From the NCBI GenBank assembly GCA_044433415.1, contig JAWXTP010000022.1, positions 1 to 32,100 on the forward strand: 32,100 nucleotides of DNA. The letters are read 5' to 3'. The notes below the pieces were generated by a model. It saw only the letters and a program-made list of their open reading frames with translations. It did not search any database and was not told where the DNA came from. This DNA comes from JAWXTP01 sp044433415. GTDB lineage: Bacteria; Bacteroidota; Bacteroidia; Bacteroidales; Rikenellaceae. This document shows positions 16,219 through 24,479 of the stretch, in pieces (position 1 is the first letter of the stretch; the number at the start of each line of letters is the position of its first letter). A program made the translations under genes and the position numbers.

Positions 16219-17457
16219 ATGAAAAAACCAAATAGATTACTTTTTATAGTTATTTTACTTACAACATTTGCTATGATGTTTGTCTTACCTCCTTTGGTGC
16301 GTAAGGCTACTGTATCAAATGATAAATACCCTTTTGTGTATTATAGCTCACAACTAAAAGAGCTTTGCTTAATTGATTATAGCAACAAAGAGACACCTAT
16401 GGAATCGGTTAGCGGTCAGAAATATTCAACAACTGAATTTGACTCTTTAGTTCCTCTACTTAACTACCGCCAGTTAATGTCTGATGGAAGACTTCCTGAT
16501 TCTATATGTGGAGTATCTGCTGAACCTCGTAATTTGATGCTAAATTCTGTAGTACTTCGTTACGAACCTAAAGAGATGCTTAAACCTACAACAGGTATAT
16601 ATGCTATGTTGGAAACAATGCCAACACGCGTAGGGTTAAAGCAACCTACAGATTTATTCAGAATACATGACAAAATTGAGTTTATAGATGCCGCTACTAA
16701 CACTATAGACTACAAGAAAAGTGAGCTTTTCCAAAAAGAAATGCTTAAACGCGGTTATCAGTTCCCAACTCAACTAGCTAAAGGCGATGCTAACACTCGT
16801 AAGTCTTATGATGAAGGCTACTTCTGTTTAGATGCAAAAGGTGATTTATACCACGTGAAAATGGTTAACGGCCGTCCTTTTGTAAAAAATACTGAGGCTT
16901 CAAAAGAAATAGATATAGCTTATTTCGCTACTTACAATCCTGCAAGCAAACGCTTCTATGGCTATATGCTTAGCAAACAAGGAGAAATGTTTATTCTAGA
17001 AAGTGACGAACAAGGAGGATATAGAACCTTAAAACTTGATATAGGCATTGTAGATATAGAAAATGAGAAAGTCCAAATAATGGGTAACATACTTTACTGG
17101 ACTATATCAATTACAAATAATAATGAACGTAGATTTGTTGCTCTTAGATCAGACGATTTAAGCTCTGTAGCAAGTTACACTATTGATAGAGAACAAAACG
17201 CTTGGGATGCTATTTCAAAATACGTACTACCTTTCTCTCTAAGTTTTGAAGATGAAAACAGTGAATACATCTACCCTCGTATAAGTTTTGCAGGTGTGGG
17301 CGCTCTGTGTGTAAGCATCTTCCTAGCGCTATTATCTTTATTTATCTGGAGACGCGAACAGCTAAAAACTCGCATATTCTCAGCCCTACTTATAGCGATA
17401 AGTGGTGTAGCAGGGTTGATTGCAGTTGCAATTTTACCTAAATTTAAAAACCATTAG
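16219..17457 (+). CDS. DUF4857 membrane-anchored protein
   Basis: Bacteroidetes protein of unknown function. From ATG 16219 the product is 412 residues: a membrane segment near the N-terminus (about 6-24), a large extracytoplasmic domain of about 330 residues with no recognised catalytic motif, and two C-terminal membrane segments (about 355-375 and 387-405) flanking the basic stretch WRREQLKTR. The frame is open seven codons further to a TTG, but the ATG directly preceding KKPNRLLF is the better start. I recognise it as DUF4857-like from family memory. Located third in the cluster between the ABC permease and an OB-fold-like lipoprotein, it may be an accessory membrane subunit of the transporter; that is inference from position. 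Confidence 0.65.
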   Translation: MKKPNRLLFIVILLTTFAMMFVLPPLVRKATVSNDKYPFVYYSSQLKELCLIDYSNKETPMESVSGQKYSTTEFDSLVPLLNYRQLMSDGRLPDSICGVSAEPRNLMLNSVVLRYEPKEMLKPTTGIYAMLETMPTRVGLKQPTDLFRIHDKIEFIDAATNTIDYKKSELFQKEMLKRGYQFPTQLAKGDANTRKSYDEGYFCLDAKGDLYHVKMVNGRPFVKNTEASKEIDIAYFATYNPASKRFYGYMLSKQGEMFILESDEQGGYRTLKLDIGIVDIENEKVQIMGNILYWTISITNNNERRFVALRSDDLSSVASYTIDREQNAWDAISKYVLPFSLSFEDENSEYIYPRISFAGVGALCVSIFLALLSLFIWRREQLKTRIFSALLIAISGVAGLIAVAILPKFKNH

Positions 17458-17630
17458 TTTCCGGCAAAAACATCGGGATAGCTTTTCCCAATAACGGCCT
17501 ACATTTTTCACCTTTTTAAAAGTTTCAATACTCACAGCCCTCAAGGCTGCTCCGTTTAAAACTTTTAAAAACGCAAAAAATCTAAGCCATTCTTGGAAAA
17601 AGCGGACATAACGTTTCCTGCCCTATGCAT
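17458..17630. repeat. Intergenic palindromic repeat, copy 3 (long form)
   Basis: Begins directly after the DUF4857 stop and fills most of the 210-base gap. The full 173 bases form one long imperfect palindrome centred near 17542, where CAGCC (17535-17539) faces GGCTG (17545-17549); further out TTTTTAAAAGTTT faces its complement, and the outer CCGGCA and TTTCCTGCC ends match those of copies 1 and 2. Copies 1 and 2 look like internally deleted versions of this one. A long-frame start at TTG 17593 lies inside the repeat and is not credible. Confidence 0.8.
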
Positions 17631-17667
17631 AAACAAAGACTCATATAAACAAATAAAAAATAAAAAA

Positions 17668-18210
17668 ATGAAAACATTACTTTACACAATTGCAGCAGCT
17701 CTATTTATGGTAGGTTGCGCAGGCAATGCAAACTCTTCAAAAGAGAACAACACAGCTAGTGAACAAACAAAAGCTACAGAAACAAAATGTTATAAACTTG
17801 CAGACCTTCTTCTAGTAGCTGAAACTATGGTTGATACAGAAGTTACTGTTCAAGGCACTATCACTCACACATGTAAGCACTCTGGCCGTCGTTGTTTTAT
17901 GGTAACAGACGATCAAAAAACATCTTTCAGAATAGAGGCTAAAGGTGAAATAGGTGGTTTTAACCGTGAACTTATAGGTTCTGAATTAGCAGTTACAGGT
18001 ACATTACGTGAAAACCGCTTAACTCATGAGTACCTTAACGCATGGGAAGAAAAAGTTAAAGAAAGCCAAGGTGCAGAAGATGGTTCTGCTGAATCTTGTG
18101 GTGCTGAGACTAACAACATCAACGAAATGCGTAAATGGATGAAAGAAAATAATAAAGAGTATTATTCTCTATACTTCATGGACGGAACATCTTTTACTGT
18201 TGTTGAATAA
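17668..18210 (+). CDS. OB-fold-like lipoprotein with a Cys/His motif
   Basis: From ATG 17668 the product is 180 residues. It has a short lipoprotein signal with lipobox MVGC (acylated Cys17), an Asn/Ser/Glu/Thr-rich linker, then a domain (about 41-130) with beta-strand pattern like the OB-fold nucleic-acid-binding superfamily: TEVTVQGTITHT, RRCFMVTDD, GSELAVTGTLRENRLT. A motif Cys69-x-His71-x4-Cys76 in THTCKHSGRRCF could bind metal, heme or form a redox pair; two more cysteines are at 41 and 144. The upstream frame extends to a TTG inside a repeat and is rejected. Its stop overlaps the next gene's ATG by one base, so the two are probably translationally coupled. Function unknown. Confidence 0.7.
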   Translation: MKTLLYTIAAALFMVGCAGNANSSKENNTASEQTKATETKCYKLADLLLVAETMVDTEVTVQGTITHTCKHSGRRCFMVTDDQKTSFRIEAKGEIGGFNRELIGSELAVTGTLRENRLTHEYLNAWEEKVKESQGAEDGSAESCGAETNNINEMRKWMKENNKEYYSLYFMDGTSFTVVE

Positions 18211-18752
18211 TGAGTTCTAAAACTATAGTAAAATACCTAAGAATCATACATAGAAACTTAGGATTCTTAATGGTTGGAATTTCTATCATTTATGGTATAT
18301 CAGGTATGTTAGTAAACCACATGGGTGAAACAGATCCTGCATATAAAACGATACAAGAAACTCTAACTATAGAGAAAAACTTAATGCAAAGTGAACTACC
18401 TGCTCAATTTGAATCTTTAGGATTACCTACTATTAAACGTATGGCAGCTATAGACGAGGAGCACACACGAGTTATGTTAGAAGGTGGAGTTGGAGTTTAC
18501 AACTCAGGAAATGGAGAGTTAGTATACGAACAACACAAACAAAGACCTGTTATTTATTGGTTTAACCGTCTTCACTATAGCCGTGTTACAGGTTGGAGTG
18601 TAATGGCAGACTTCTTTGCTGCTTCACTTATTTTCTTTGCTATCTCGGGTATCTTTATGGTACGTGGAAAAGTTGGCGTAATGGGACGTGGAAAATGGTA
18701 TTTAATAGTTGGTATCTTGATACCTATTGTTTATATCTTCCTATCTAAATAG
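18210..18752 (+). CDS. PepSY-associated TM-like inner-membrane protein
   Basis: The 180-residue product begins MSSKTIVKYLRIIHRNLGFL, with a membrane segment at about 15-35 containing the IHRNLGF motif of PepSY-TM proteins, an extracytoplasmic region of about 95 residues with IYWFNRLHYSR, and two membrane segments near the C-terminus (about 132-150 and 160-178). PepSY-TM proteins often accompany TonB-dependent siderophore or metal receptors, where some reduce ferric ligands. Histidines in IHRNLG, VNHMGE and RLHYSR would be candidates for heme or metal ligands; that is inference. ATG 18210 overlaps the previous TAA by one base. A hairpin separates it from the receptor gene. Confidence 0.75.
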   Translation: MSSKTIVKYLRIIHRNLGFLMVGISIIYGISGMLVNHMGETDPAYKTIQETLTIEKNLMQSELPAQFESLGLPTIKRMAAIDEEHTRVMLEGGVGVYNSGNGELVYEQHKQRPVIYWFNRLHYSRVTGWSVMADFFAASLIFFAISGIFMVRGKVGVMGRGKWYLIVGILIPIVYIFLSK

Positions 18753-18758
18753 TTTTTA

Positions 18759-18792
18759 AGGGGACTTCTAATAATTATTTTAGAACTCCCCT
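18759..18792 (+). terminator. Hairpin between PepSY gene and TonB receptor gene
   Basis: AGGGGA-C-TTCTAA (18759-18771) pairs with TTAGAA-C-TCCCCT (18780-18792) around an eight-base loop with a single C-C mismatch. No T-run follows, so it may attenuate or stabilise rather than fully terminate transcription. The rest of the 116-base gap shows no clear promoter. Confidence 0.5.
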
Positions 18793-18868
18793 ATACAACT
18801 TATACAAATAACAATCTTTACAAACCTCCTCAGGGAGAAACAAATATACTTCTATAAAAGTTTTTATA

Positions 18869-21712
18869 ATGCAAAAATTCTATAAATTTCTCTTATCAAC
18901 CCTACTATCTATTCTGTTAGTAGATGTGTCAGCTACTCAACGCATTACGCTGATAGGAGAAGTGCGTGATTATGATACAAAAGAAGCATTGATTGGAGCC
19001 TCAGTAATTATTAATGGCGACTATTTATGGGCTGTATCTAGCAAGGATGGAGAATTTAGAATTTCTAACATTGATACCACTACTGACGGTGGGGAATTAG
19101 AGGTGTCCTACCTTGGTTATTTTACTAAAAAAATGCCTATCACTGCTGAGTTAGGCAAAGGAAAACTTATCATCTACCTACGTGCTAAATCTCTTACTAT
19201 AGAAGAAGTTACTGTTACGGCTCAAAGTAATAGAAAAGATATAAACACCTCTTATACTATAGACCGTGATGCACTAAAGCATACTCAAATTACAGACATC
19301 GCTGAAATAGCAGCCCTACTTCCAGGAGGAAAGACCTCAAACCCAGATTTAACATCTGAAAATGTGTTTTCTCTACGTAATGGTGATAGCGACACAGGCA
19401 ATGCTGCTTTTGGTACTGCTGTAGAGGTAGATGGTGTAAGACTATCTAACAACGCTTCGTTTGGAGCATTAGATGGCATGGGTACAAGAAATATTGCAGT
19501 AGAAAATATAGAATCTATAGAAATTATAACTGGTGTACCTTCAGTAGAATATGGTGATATAAACAGCGGTGTGGTAAAAGTTAAAACACGTCGTGGCAAG
19601 TCACCTCTAAATGCTACAGTTACTGTAAATCCTAAGACCTATCAAGTTTCAGCTTCTAAAGGTTTTGCAGTTAGTGAAAATGGCGGTATCGTTAACCTAA
19701 GTGGTGAGCTAGCTCGTGCTACTAGCAACCTAGTATCTCCTTACGACTCTTACACAAGACGTGGACTATCAGCGATATACTCTAATACTTTTAAAGACAA
19801 TTTAAAATTTGAATCTGGGGTAACAATGAATATTGGAGGTTCAAATAGCGAAGATGACCCTGATGCTTACTCAGGTGAATATACTACAGGTCGTGACAAC
19901 GTACTTAGAGCAAACACTTCATTAGAATGGTTAGTTAACAAAAGTTGGATAACAAACCTTAAGTTTGATTTATCAGCTTCTTACAATGACAGAACAACAC
20001 ACAGTCATACTTATTACTCTTATGCCTCTCAACAACCAGCAGTACATGCTACAGAAGAAGGCTATTTTATAGCTAATCAACTAGGCTACAACTACTTTGC
20101 AGATTCCTATGTAGAATCTAAAGAGTTAAACCTAGCAGGAGCTATAAAATATGAACTTAACCACAAGCTAGGGAGCTTAAATAGCAGATTTAAGGCTGGT
20201 GTTCAATGGAAAATGACAGGTAACAAGGGTAAGGGTGAGTATTATGCAGATATGGCTACTGCACCTTCTGGCTTCCGTGAAAGAGACTATAGCACTTATC
20301 CATATATGCACAATCTTTCGTTCTATGCAGAAGAAAGATTAAGTATTCCTATTGCTAACACTTTACTTACTGTAATCCCTGGTGTACGTGTTGAAGAACT
20401 TTTCGTTAAAGGTGCTGCATACAAAAGCACTACTTCCGTATCTCCTCGATTTAATGCATCGCTAAAAGTAAATAGCAATCTAACAATCCGTGGAGGTTGG
20501 GGTGTCACAGAAAAGCTACCTTCATATTACATATTATATCCTAATCAAGAGTATCGCGATATACTTTCGTTTGGGGCTACTTACAATAACAACGAAGCAT
20601 TCTACTCTTACTACACTCAGCCCTACGCTCTAGAGACTAATCCTGAGTTAAGATGGCAACGTAATTACAACTCTGAGATAGGTATGGACTTCTCAGTTGC
20701 AGGTATTAAATTTGAGCTTACAGCCTATTCAAACCGCACTAAAGGAGCTTACCAGTATTCAAATTACTACACTCCTTTTAGTTATAACACTTATGTATTA
20801 CCGAGTGGCTACAGCATGCCTTCATCACCAGAGATAAAGGTAGACTCACAGACAGGTGATATTTATGTGCGTGACTCTAATAATCCTGAGAATGGTTGGA
20901 CTTCTATGGATGTAAATGTTACTAATACAACATTTACAAAAACTACTTATGCTGACAATGGAGCAGATGTTTACCGTAAAGGTCTTGAAGCTGTAATTAA
21001 TTTCCCTGAGATAAAGTCAATTAACACAAAACTGAGACTAGATGCCGCTTACACCTATGTAGATTACCTAGACAATTCATTGTCTTACTCCTATTCTTCT
21101 GGGTTATCTCACACTACAGAAAGTGGAAAATCTTATCAGTATGTAGGTATCTATGCTATGGGGAATAATTCTTCTAGTGCCACCTACAATGGCAGCACAA
21201 CAAGAAAGTTAGATGCTAATATAACAGCAGTCACTCACATTCCTAGTGCTCGTTTGATTATTTCATGTCGTGTAGAAATGTCTTTGCTTAATAGATGGAA
21301 ATACAAGTCTGAGTACAACGGAGAGCAATATGCTTTTAATAGTGATGAATATGGAAATGCAATAGGTGGCAGCATTTACGATGGGGGTTCTTACACAGCG
21401 ATATATCCTATAAAATATATGGATACTTCGGGACAGATACATGATTTTACTTCTGTACAGGCCAATGATCCTAATTTTGCAAACCTTATTCGTGTTTCAA
21501 ATAATGCTTACACTTTTTCTGACGGTGGTTATGACCCTTACGTCTCAGCTAACTTAAGTGTAACAAAGGAGATAGGTGAACGTGTTTCCCTTTCATTCTT
21601 TGCGAATAACTTTACATTCTCTAGAAAAGCTGTAACATCATACTCTACAGGGGTGAGTGCTATTTTCGTACCTAATTTTTATTATGGCTTAACTTGCCGA
21701 ATTAAATTATAA
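18869..21712 (+). CDS. TonB-dependent outer-membrane receptor
   Basis: Energy-coupled outer-membrane importer. The 947-residue product has a signal peptide (about 1-22, FYKFLLSTLLSILLVDVSAT), a carboxypeptidase-regulatory-like domain (about 25-107, ITLIGEVRDYDTKEALIGAS), a TonB-box-like IEEVTVTA (about 111-118), a plug (about 120-242) with VEVDGVRLSN and VEYGDINSGVVKVKTRRG, and a beta-barrel to the C-terminus, ending in YYGLTCRIKL. The last residue is leucine rather than the usual aromatic. No SusD follows; instead a DUF4876 lipoprotein starts five bases after the stop. This, with PepSY upstream, fits a metal, heme or small-ligand uptake receptor better than a glycan receptor, but the ligand is not determinable. 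Confidence 0.93.
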   Translation: MQKFYKFLLSTLLSILLVDVSATQRITLIGEVRDYDTKEALIGASVIINGDYLWAVSSKDGEFRISNIDTTTDGGELEVSYLGYFTKKMPITAELGKGKLIIYLRAKSLTIEEVTVTAQSNRKDINTSYTIDRDALKHTQITDIAEIAALLPGGKTSNPDLTSENVFSLRNGDSDTGNAAFGTAVEVDGVRLSNNASFGALDGMGTRNIAVENIESIEIITGVPSVEYGDINSGVVKVKTRRGKSPLNATVTVNPKTYQVSASKGFAVSENGGIVNLSGELARATSNLVSPYDSYTRRGLSAIYSNTFKDNLKFESGVTMNIGGSNSEDDPDAYSGEYTTGRDNVLRANTSLEWLVNKSWITNLKFDLSASYNDRTTHSHTYYSYASQQPAVHATEEGYFIANQLGYNYFADSYVESKELNLAGAIKYELNHKLGSLNSRFKAGVQWKMTGNKGKGEYYADMATAPSGFRERDYSTYPYMHNLSFYAEERLSIPIANTLLTVIPGVRVEELFVKGAAYKSTTSVSPRFNASLKVNSNLTIRGGWGVTEKLPSYYILYPNQEYRDILSFGATYNNNEAFYSYYTQPYALETNPELRWQRNYNSEIGMDFSVAGIKFELTAYSNRTKGAYQYSNYYTPFSYNTYVLPSGYSMPSSPEIKVDSQTGDIYVRDSNNPENGWTSMDVNVTNTTFTKTTYADNGADVYRKGLEAVINFPEIKSINTKLRLDAAYTYVDYLDNSLSYSYSSGLSHTTESGKSYQYVGIYAMGNNSSSATYNGSTTRKLDANITAVTHIPSARLIISCRVEMSLLNRWKYKSEYNGEQYAFNSDEYGNAIGGSIYDGGSYTAIYPIKYMDTSGQIHDFTSVQANDPNFANLIRVSNNAYTFSDGGYDPYVSANLSVTKEIGERVSLSFFANNFTFSRKAVTSYSTGVSAIFVPNFYYGLTCRIKL

Positions 21713-21717
21713 TCAAA

Positions 21718-22947
21718 ATGAAAAAAATTGTATACTTATTTATATTAATAGCACTAGTAGGCTGTAATGACCATAGTTCTAAAGCTCCTTATGAGGAAGA
21801 TGAGCTTAGCAACTTAAATATTACTGTTAGCTACCCTGACGAATATTCTGACTATGACCTAAAAGGTTATTTAGTTTCTATAACTGATATTGATAGAGGT
21901 AATAATTATAGTGCAACAGTAGATTCAGAAGGTTACTCTACTATACAACTTACTAATGGACGTTACATAGTTCAATATTCAGGAAAACACAATTTTGAGA
22001 TTTTCAATGCTACAGCCGATCAAGTTTTAATAGCAAACCGTGATTTAGACTTACAGCTGAATCCTCAATGTAGTGTATCTGGCAGTTTACTTATCAAAGA
22101 AATCTACTGTGGTGGCTGTATGAAAACTCCCGAAGAGGGGACTTATCAATTTGACAAATACATTATTGTTCACAACAACAGTTCTGAAACAACTTACCTA
22201 GATGGTCTTTGCTATGGAATTTTAGACCCTTATAATTCACAAGGAACAAACATTTGGTTATCTAATGACCCATTAACAGGTGAGACCATATATCCTGATG
22301 AACTATATTTAGTACAGGCTATTTGGCAAATTAGTGGTAATGGCACAGACTTTCCTCTTGCCCCAGGCGAAGATGCAGTAATCTGCAACCTTGGTGCAAT
22401 AGATCACACTGCACAATACCCTCTTTCAGTTAATTTAAACAAAGAAGATTACTTTGTGCTATATGACAATGTTTTATTCCCTAATACTCTATATCACCCT
22501 GCTCCAGGAGATAAAATATCACCTGATAGATACCTAGATGTAGCAATAAAATTAGGTGTAGCGAACGCATGGACTCTATCAGTTTACTCTCCAGCACCTG
22601 TAATATTCCGCCCTATAGGAACTACACTACAAGAATACCTACTAGAAGATGATGTTGTATTCTGGAAACCTGCTTCTGCTTACGACCAGATAGCGCGTAT
22701 TCCTTTTGATTGGGTAATAGATGGTGTTGAAGTGTTCTATGGAGGCTCTTCGGATAACAAGAAAAGATTTAACCCTATCATAGATGCTGGGTATGTAGTT
22801 CACAGTGAACTTTATGACGGCAAAACTTTACACCGATATGTTGATGAAGAAGCTAGTGCAGAAGCTGGCTATGAAGTACTAGTAGATACTAATAATTCAT
22901 CGTCTGATTTTTATGAACGTTCTGAAGCCTCTTTACGCAATGAATAA
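21718..22947 (+). CDS. DUF4876 surface lipoprotein
   Basis: The 409-residue product has a lipoprotein signal ending in LVGC (acylated Cys16) and an acidic region after it, common in Bacteroidetes surface-exported lipoproteins. Residues about 32-115 form a carboxypeptidase-regulatory/prealbumin-like beta domain (LKGYLVSITDID, YIVQYSGKHNF). The main domain (about 120-395) starts LLIKEIYCGGCMKTPEEG and matches DUF4876 from family memory; its LIKEIYxGG start resembles lamin-tail-like folds. It lies five bases after the TonB receptor gene and overlaps the next gene by eight bases. It may act as the receptor's surface partner in place of SusD; that is inference from gene order. Confidence 0.75.
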   Translation: MKKIVYLFILIALVGCNDHSSKAPYEEDELSNLNITVSYPDEYSDYDLKGYLVSITDIDRGNNYSATVDSEGYSTIQLTNGRYIVQYSGKHNFEIFNATADQVLIANRDLDLQLNPQCSVSGSLLIKEIYCGGCMKTPEEGTYQFDKYIIVHNNSSETTYLDGLCYGILDPYNSQGTNIWLSNDPLTGETIYPDELYLVQAIWQISGNGTDFPLAPGEDAVICNLGAIDHTAQYPLSVNLNKEDYFVLYDNVLFPNTLYHPAPGDKISPDRYLDVAIKLGVANAWTLSVYSPAPVIFRPIGTTLQEYLLEDDVVFWKPASAYDQIARIPFDWVIDGVEVFYGGSSDNKKRFNPIIDAGYVVHSELYDGKTLHRYVDEEASAEAGYEVLVDTNNSSSDFYERSEASLRNE

Positions 22948-24454
22948 AGTAAACCACATATTAACTACATTACTGTTAGTCTTATTTTCACAAATAAAAC
23001 TAACGGCTGAGAACTACGACCGTATAGAGAGAAGAAACCTATGGAACGATGGACGTAATGTAACAGGTATATTACAAGACAGCGTAAACATAGCATACGC
23101 GGAACTATATTACAACTCTGAACGTGGTGATTACCGCAATTTCTCTGATGCTCTTAGCCAATGGAGTGCAGGCGCTGAAACAAAAGCCCTTAACCATTAT
23201 GACAAATTCTCTGTTATTGGTGCATTTTCTTATGACCATACCGAAGGTACAGAGATGTGTGGCTCTATGTTTATCTCTCCAAATCTATATCCTTTCGACT
23301 TAATGGAGTTTACACCTGGAAATAAAACCCTACAAAGTTATAACTTTATGGGTGGTATAAGCTCTAAGGTTAATGAACGCCTAAGCATAGGGGTTAAAGG
23401 CGATTTTAAGACTCAAAATTACGCTAAATTTAAAGACCTACGTCACTATAACTACCGTATGGAGCTTTCTATTGCACCAAGTATATCTTATACGATAGGT
23501 TCTACAACTCTAGGCCTATCCTACATCTACGCTAGAAATAGTGAAACTATAAAAGCTCAGGAAATAGGTTCTACAGCTGCTGCCTATTATGCCTTTTTAA
23601 ATAAAGGATTAATGACAGGAGCCTACGAAACTTGGGGTGGCACTGGCGTACACCTTAACGAATCGGGTATAAACGGTTTCCCTGTACGTGAGAATTTTAA
23701 CGGTGTAGCAGCTCAGGTTAACTGGAATAATATTTATGGTGAGTTTGAGTATTTATATGGAAGTGGTGAAGTAGGAGAAAAACAAACATATTGGTTCAAC
23801 TTCCCATCTAACCGTTATTCAGCGCGTTTAGGCTATCGTAAAATGAAAGATAACAAATTACACATTTTCAAGATTGAAGCTCAGTATTACACTCTTACCA
23901 ACAATGAAAATGTAAATGGTACTATCACAGAAAACGGAGTAACAACAACTATTACCTATGGTTCTACTAAAATTTTCACAACTAAGCAACTATCCTTTAT
24001 GCCACGTTATGAAATGATGGCTCTCGGTGGAGGTAATTTTGAAGTAGGAGCTAATTACTACCAGATATTTAACCGTTCTACACTTATGTACCCTTACGTT
24101 AATGAGCTTACAACAAATTGTTATCAAGCATACGTAGGTGGCATGTTACCGCTTAACAAATTTGAACTAAGAGGTCGCATATTATTCTCTACAGGTGATA
24201 TCAAAGAAGACAACTACCAAGTTGCTGACGATATCACTACAGGCGACCAACCTACACAATTAACAGAATACTACAATATAGAAAATGAATATCTAACAGC
24301 TACAACACTCTCAACGTCTCTATCAGTACGTTACAATTTACCAAAATCGTACTATGCAGAACTAGGAGCAAATTACACTCAGGGCTTTAACCTTAAATAT
24401 ATTGAAGGTAGTAGCCGTTTTAATTATTCATTAAAAATAGGATATAAATTTTAG
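22940..24454 (+). CDS. DUF6850-family outer-membrane beta-barrel protein
   Basis: From ATG 22940 the product is 504 residues, with a signal peptide (about 1-23, ILTTLLLVLFSQIKLTAEN) followed by alternating amphipathic strands throughout and a C-terminal strand ending SLKIGYKF, with the terminal phenylalanine expected for BAM-inserted outer-membrane barrels. The frame opens nine codons earlier at ATG 22913, but the ATG at 22940 gives a normal signal peptide and an eight-base overlap with the DUF4876 gene. DUF6850 by family memory; this family usually sits next to DUF4876 and TonB receptor genes. Possibly a second pore or assembly factor for the surface lipoproteins; not demonstrated. Confidence 0.75.
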   Translation: MNKVNHILTTLLLVLFSQIKLTAENYDRIERRNLWNDGRNVTGILQDSVNIAYAELYYNSERGDYRNFSDALSQWSAGAETKALNHYDKFSVIGAFSYDHTEGTEMCGSMFISPNLYPFDLMEFTPGNKTLQSYNFMGGISSKVNERLSIGVKGDFKTQNYAKFKDLRHYNYRMELSIAPSISYTIGSTTLGLSYIYARNSETIKAQEIGSTAAAYYAFLNKGLMTGAYETWGGTGVHLNESGINGFPVRENFNGVAAQVNWNNIYGEFEYLYGSGEVGEKQTYWFNFPSNRYSARLGYRKMKDNKLHIFKIEAQYYTLTNNENVNGTITENGVTTTITYGSTKIFTTKQLSFMPRYEMMALGGGNFEVGANYYQIFNRSTLMYPYVNELTTNCYQAYVGGMLPLNKFELRGRILFSTGDIKEDNYQVADDITTGDQPTQLTEYYNIENEYLTATTLSTSLSVRYNLPKSYYAELGANYTQGFNLKYIEGSSRFNYSLKIGYKF

Positions 24455-24479
24455 TAATAACTTTAAAATAAATTAAAAA

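Noticed and set aside
17593..17667. An N-terminal extension of the OB-fold lipoprotein from a TTG at 17593
   Set aside because: It starts inside the palindromic repeat and would bury the lipoprotein signal; ATG 17668 gives a normal lipobox at Cys17.
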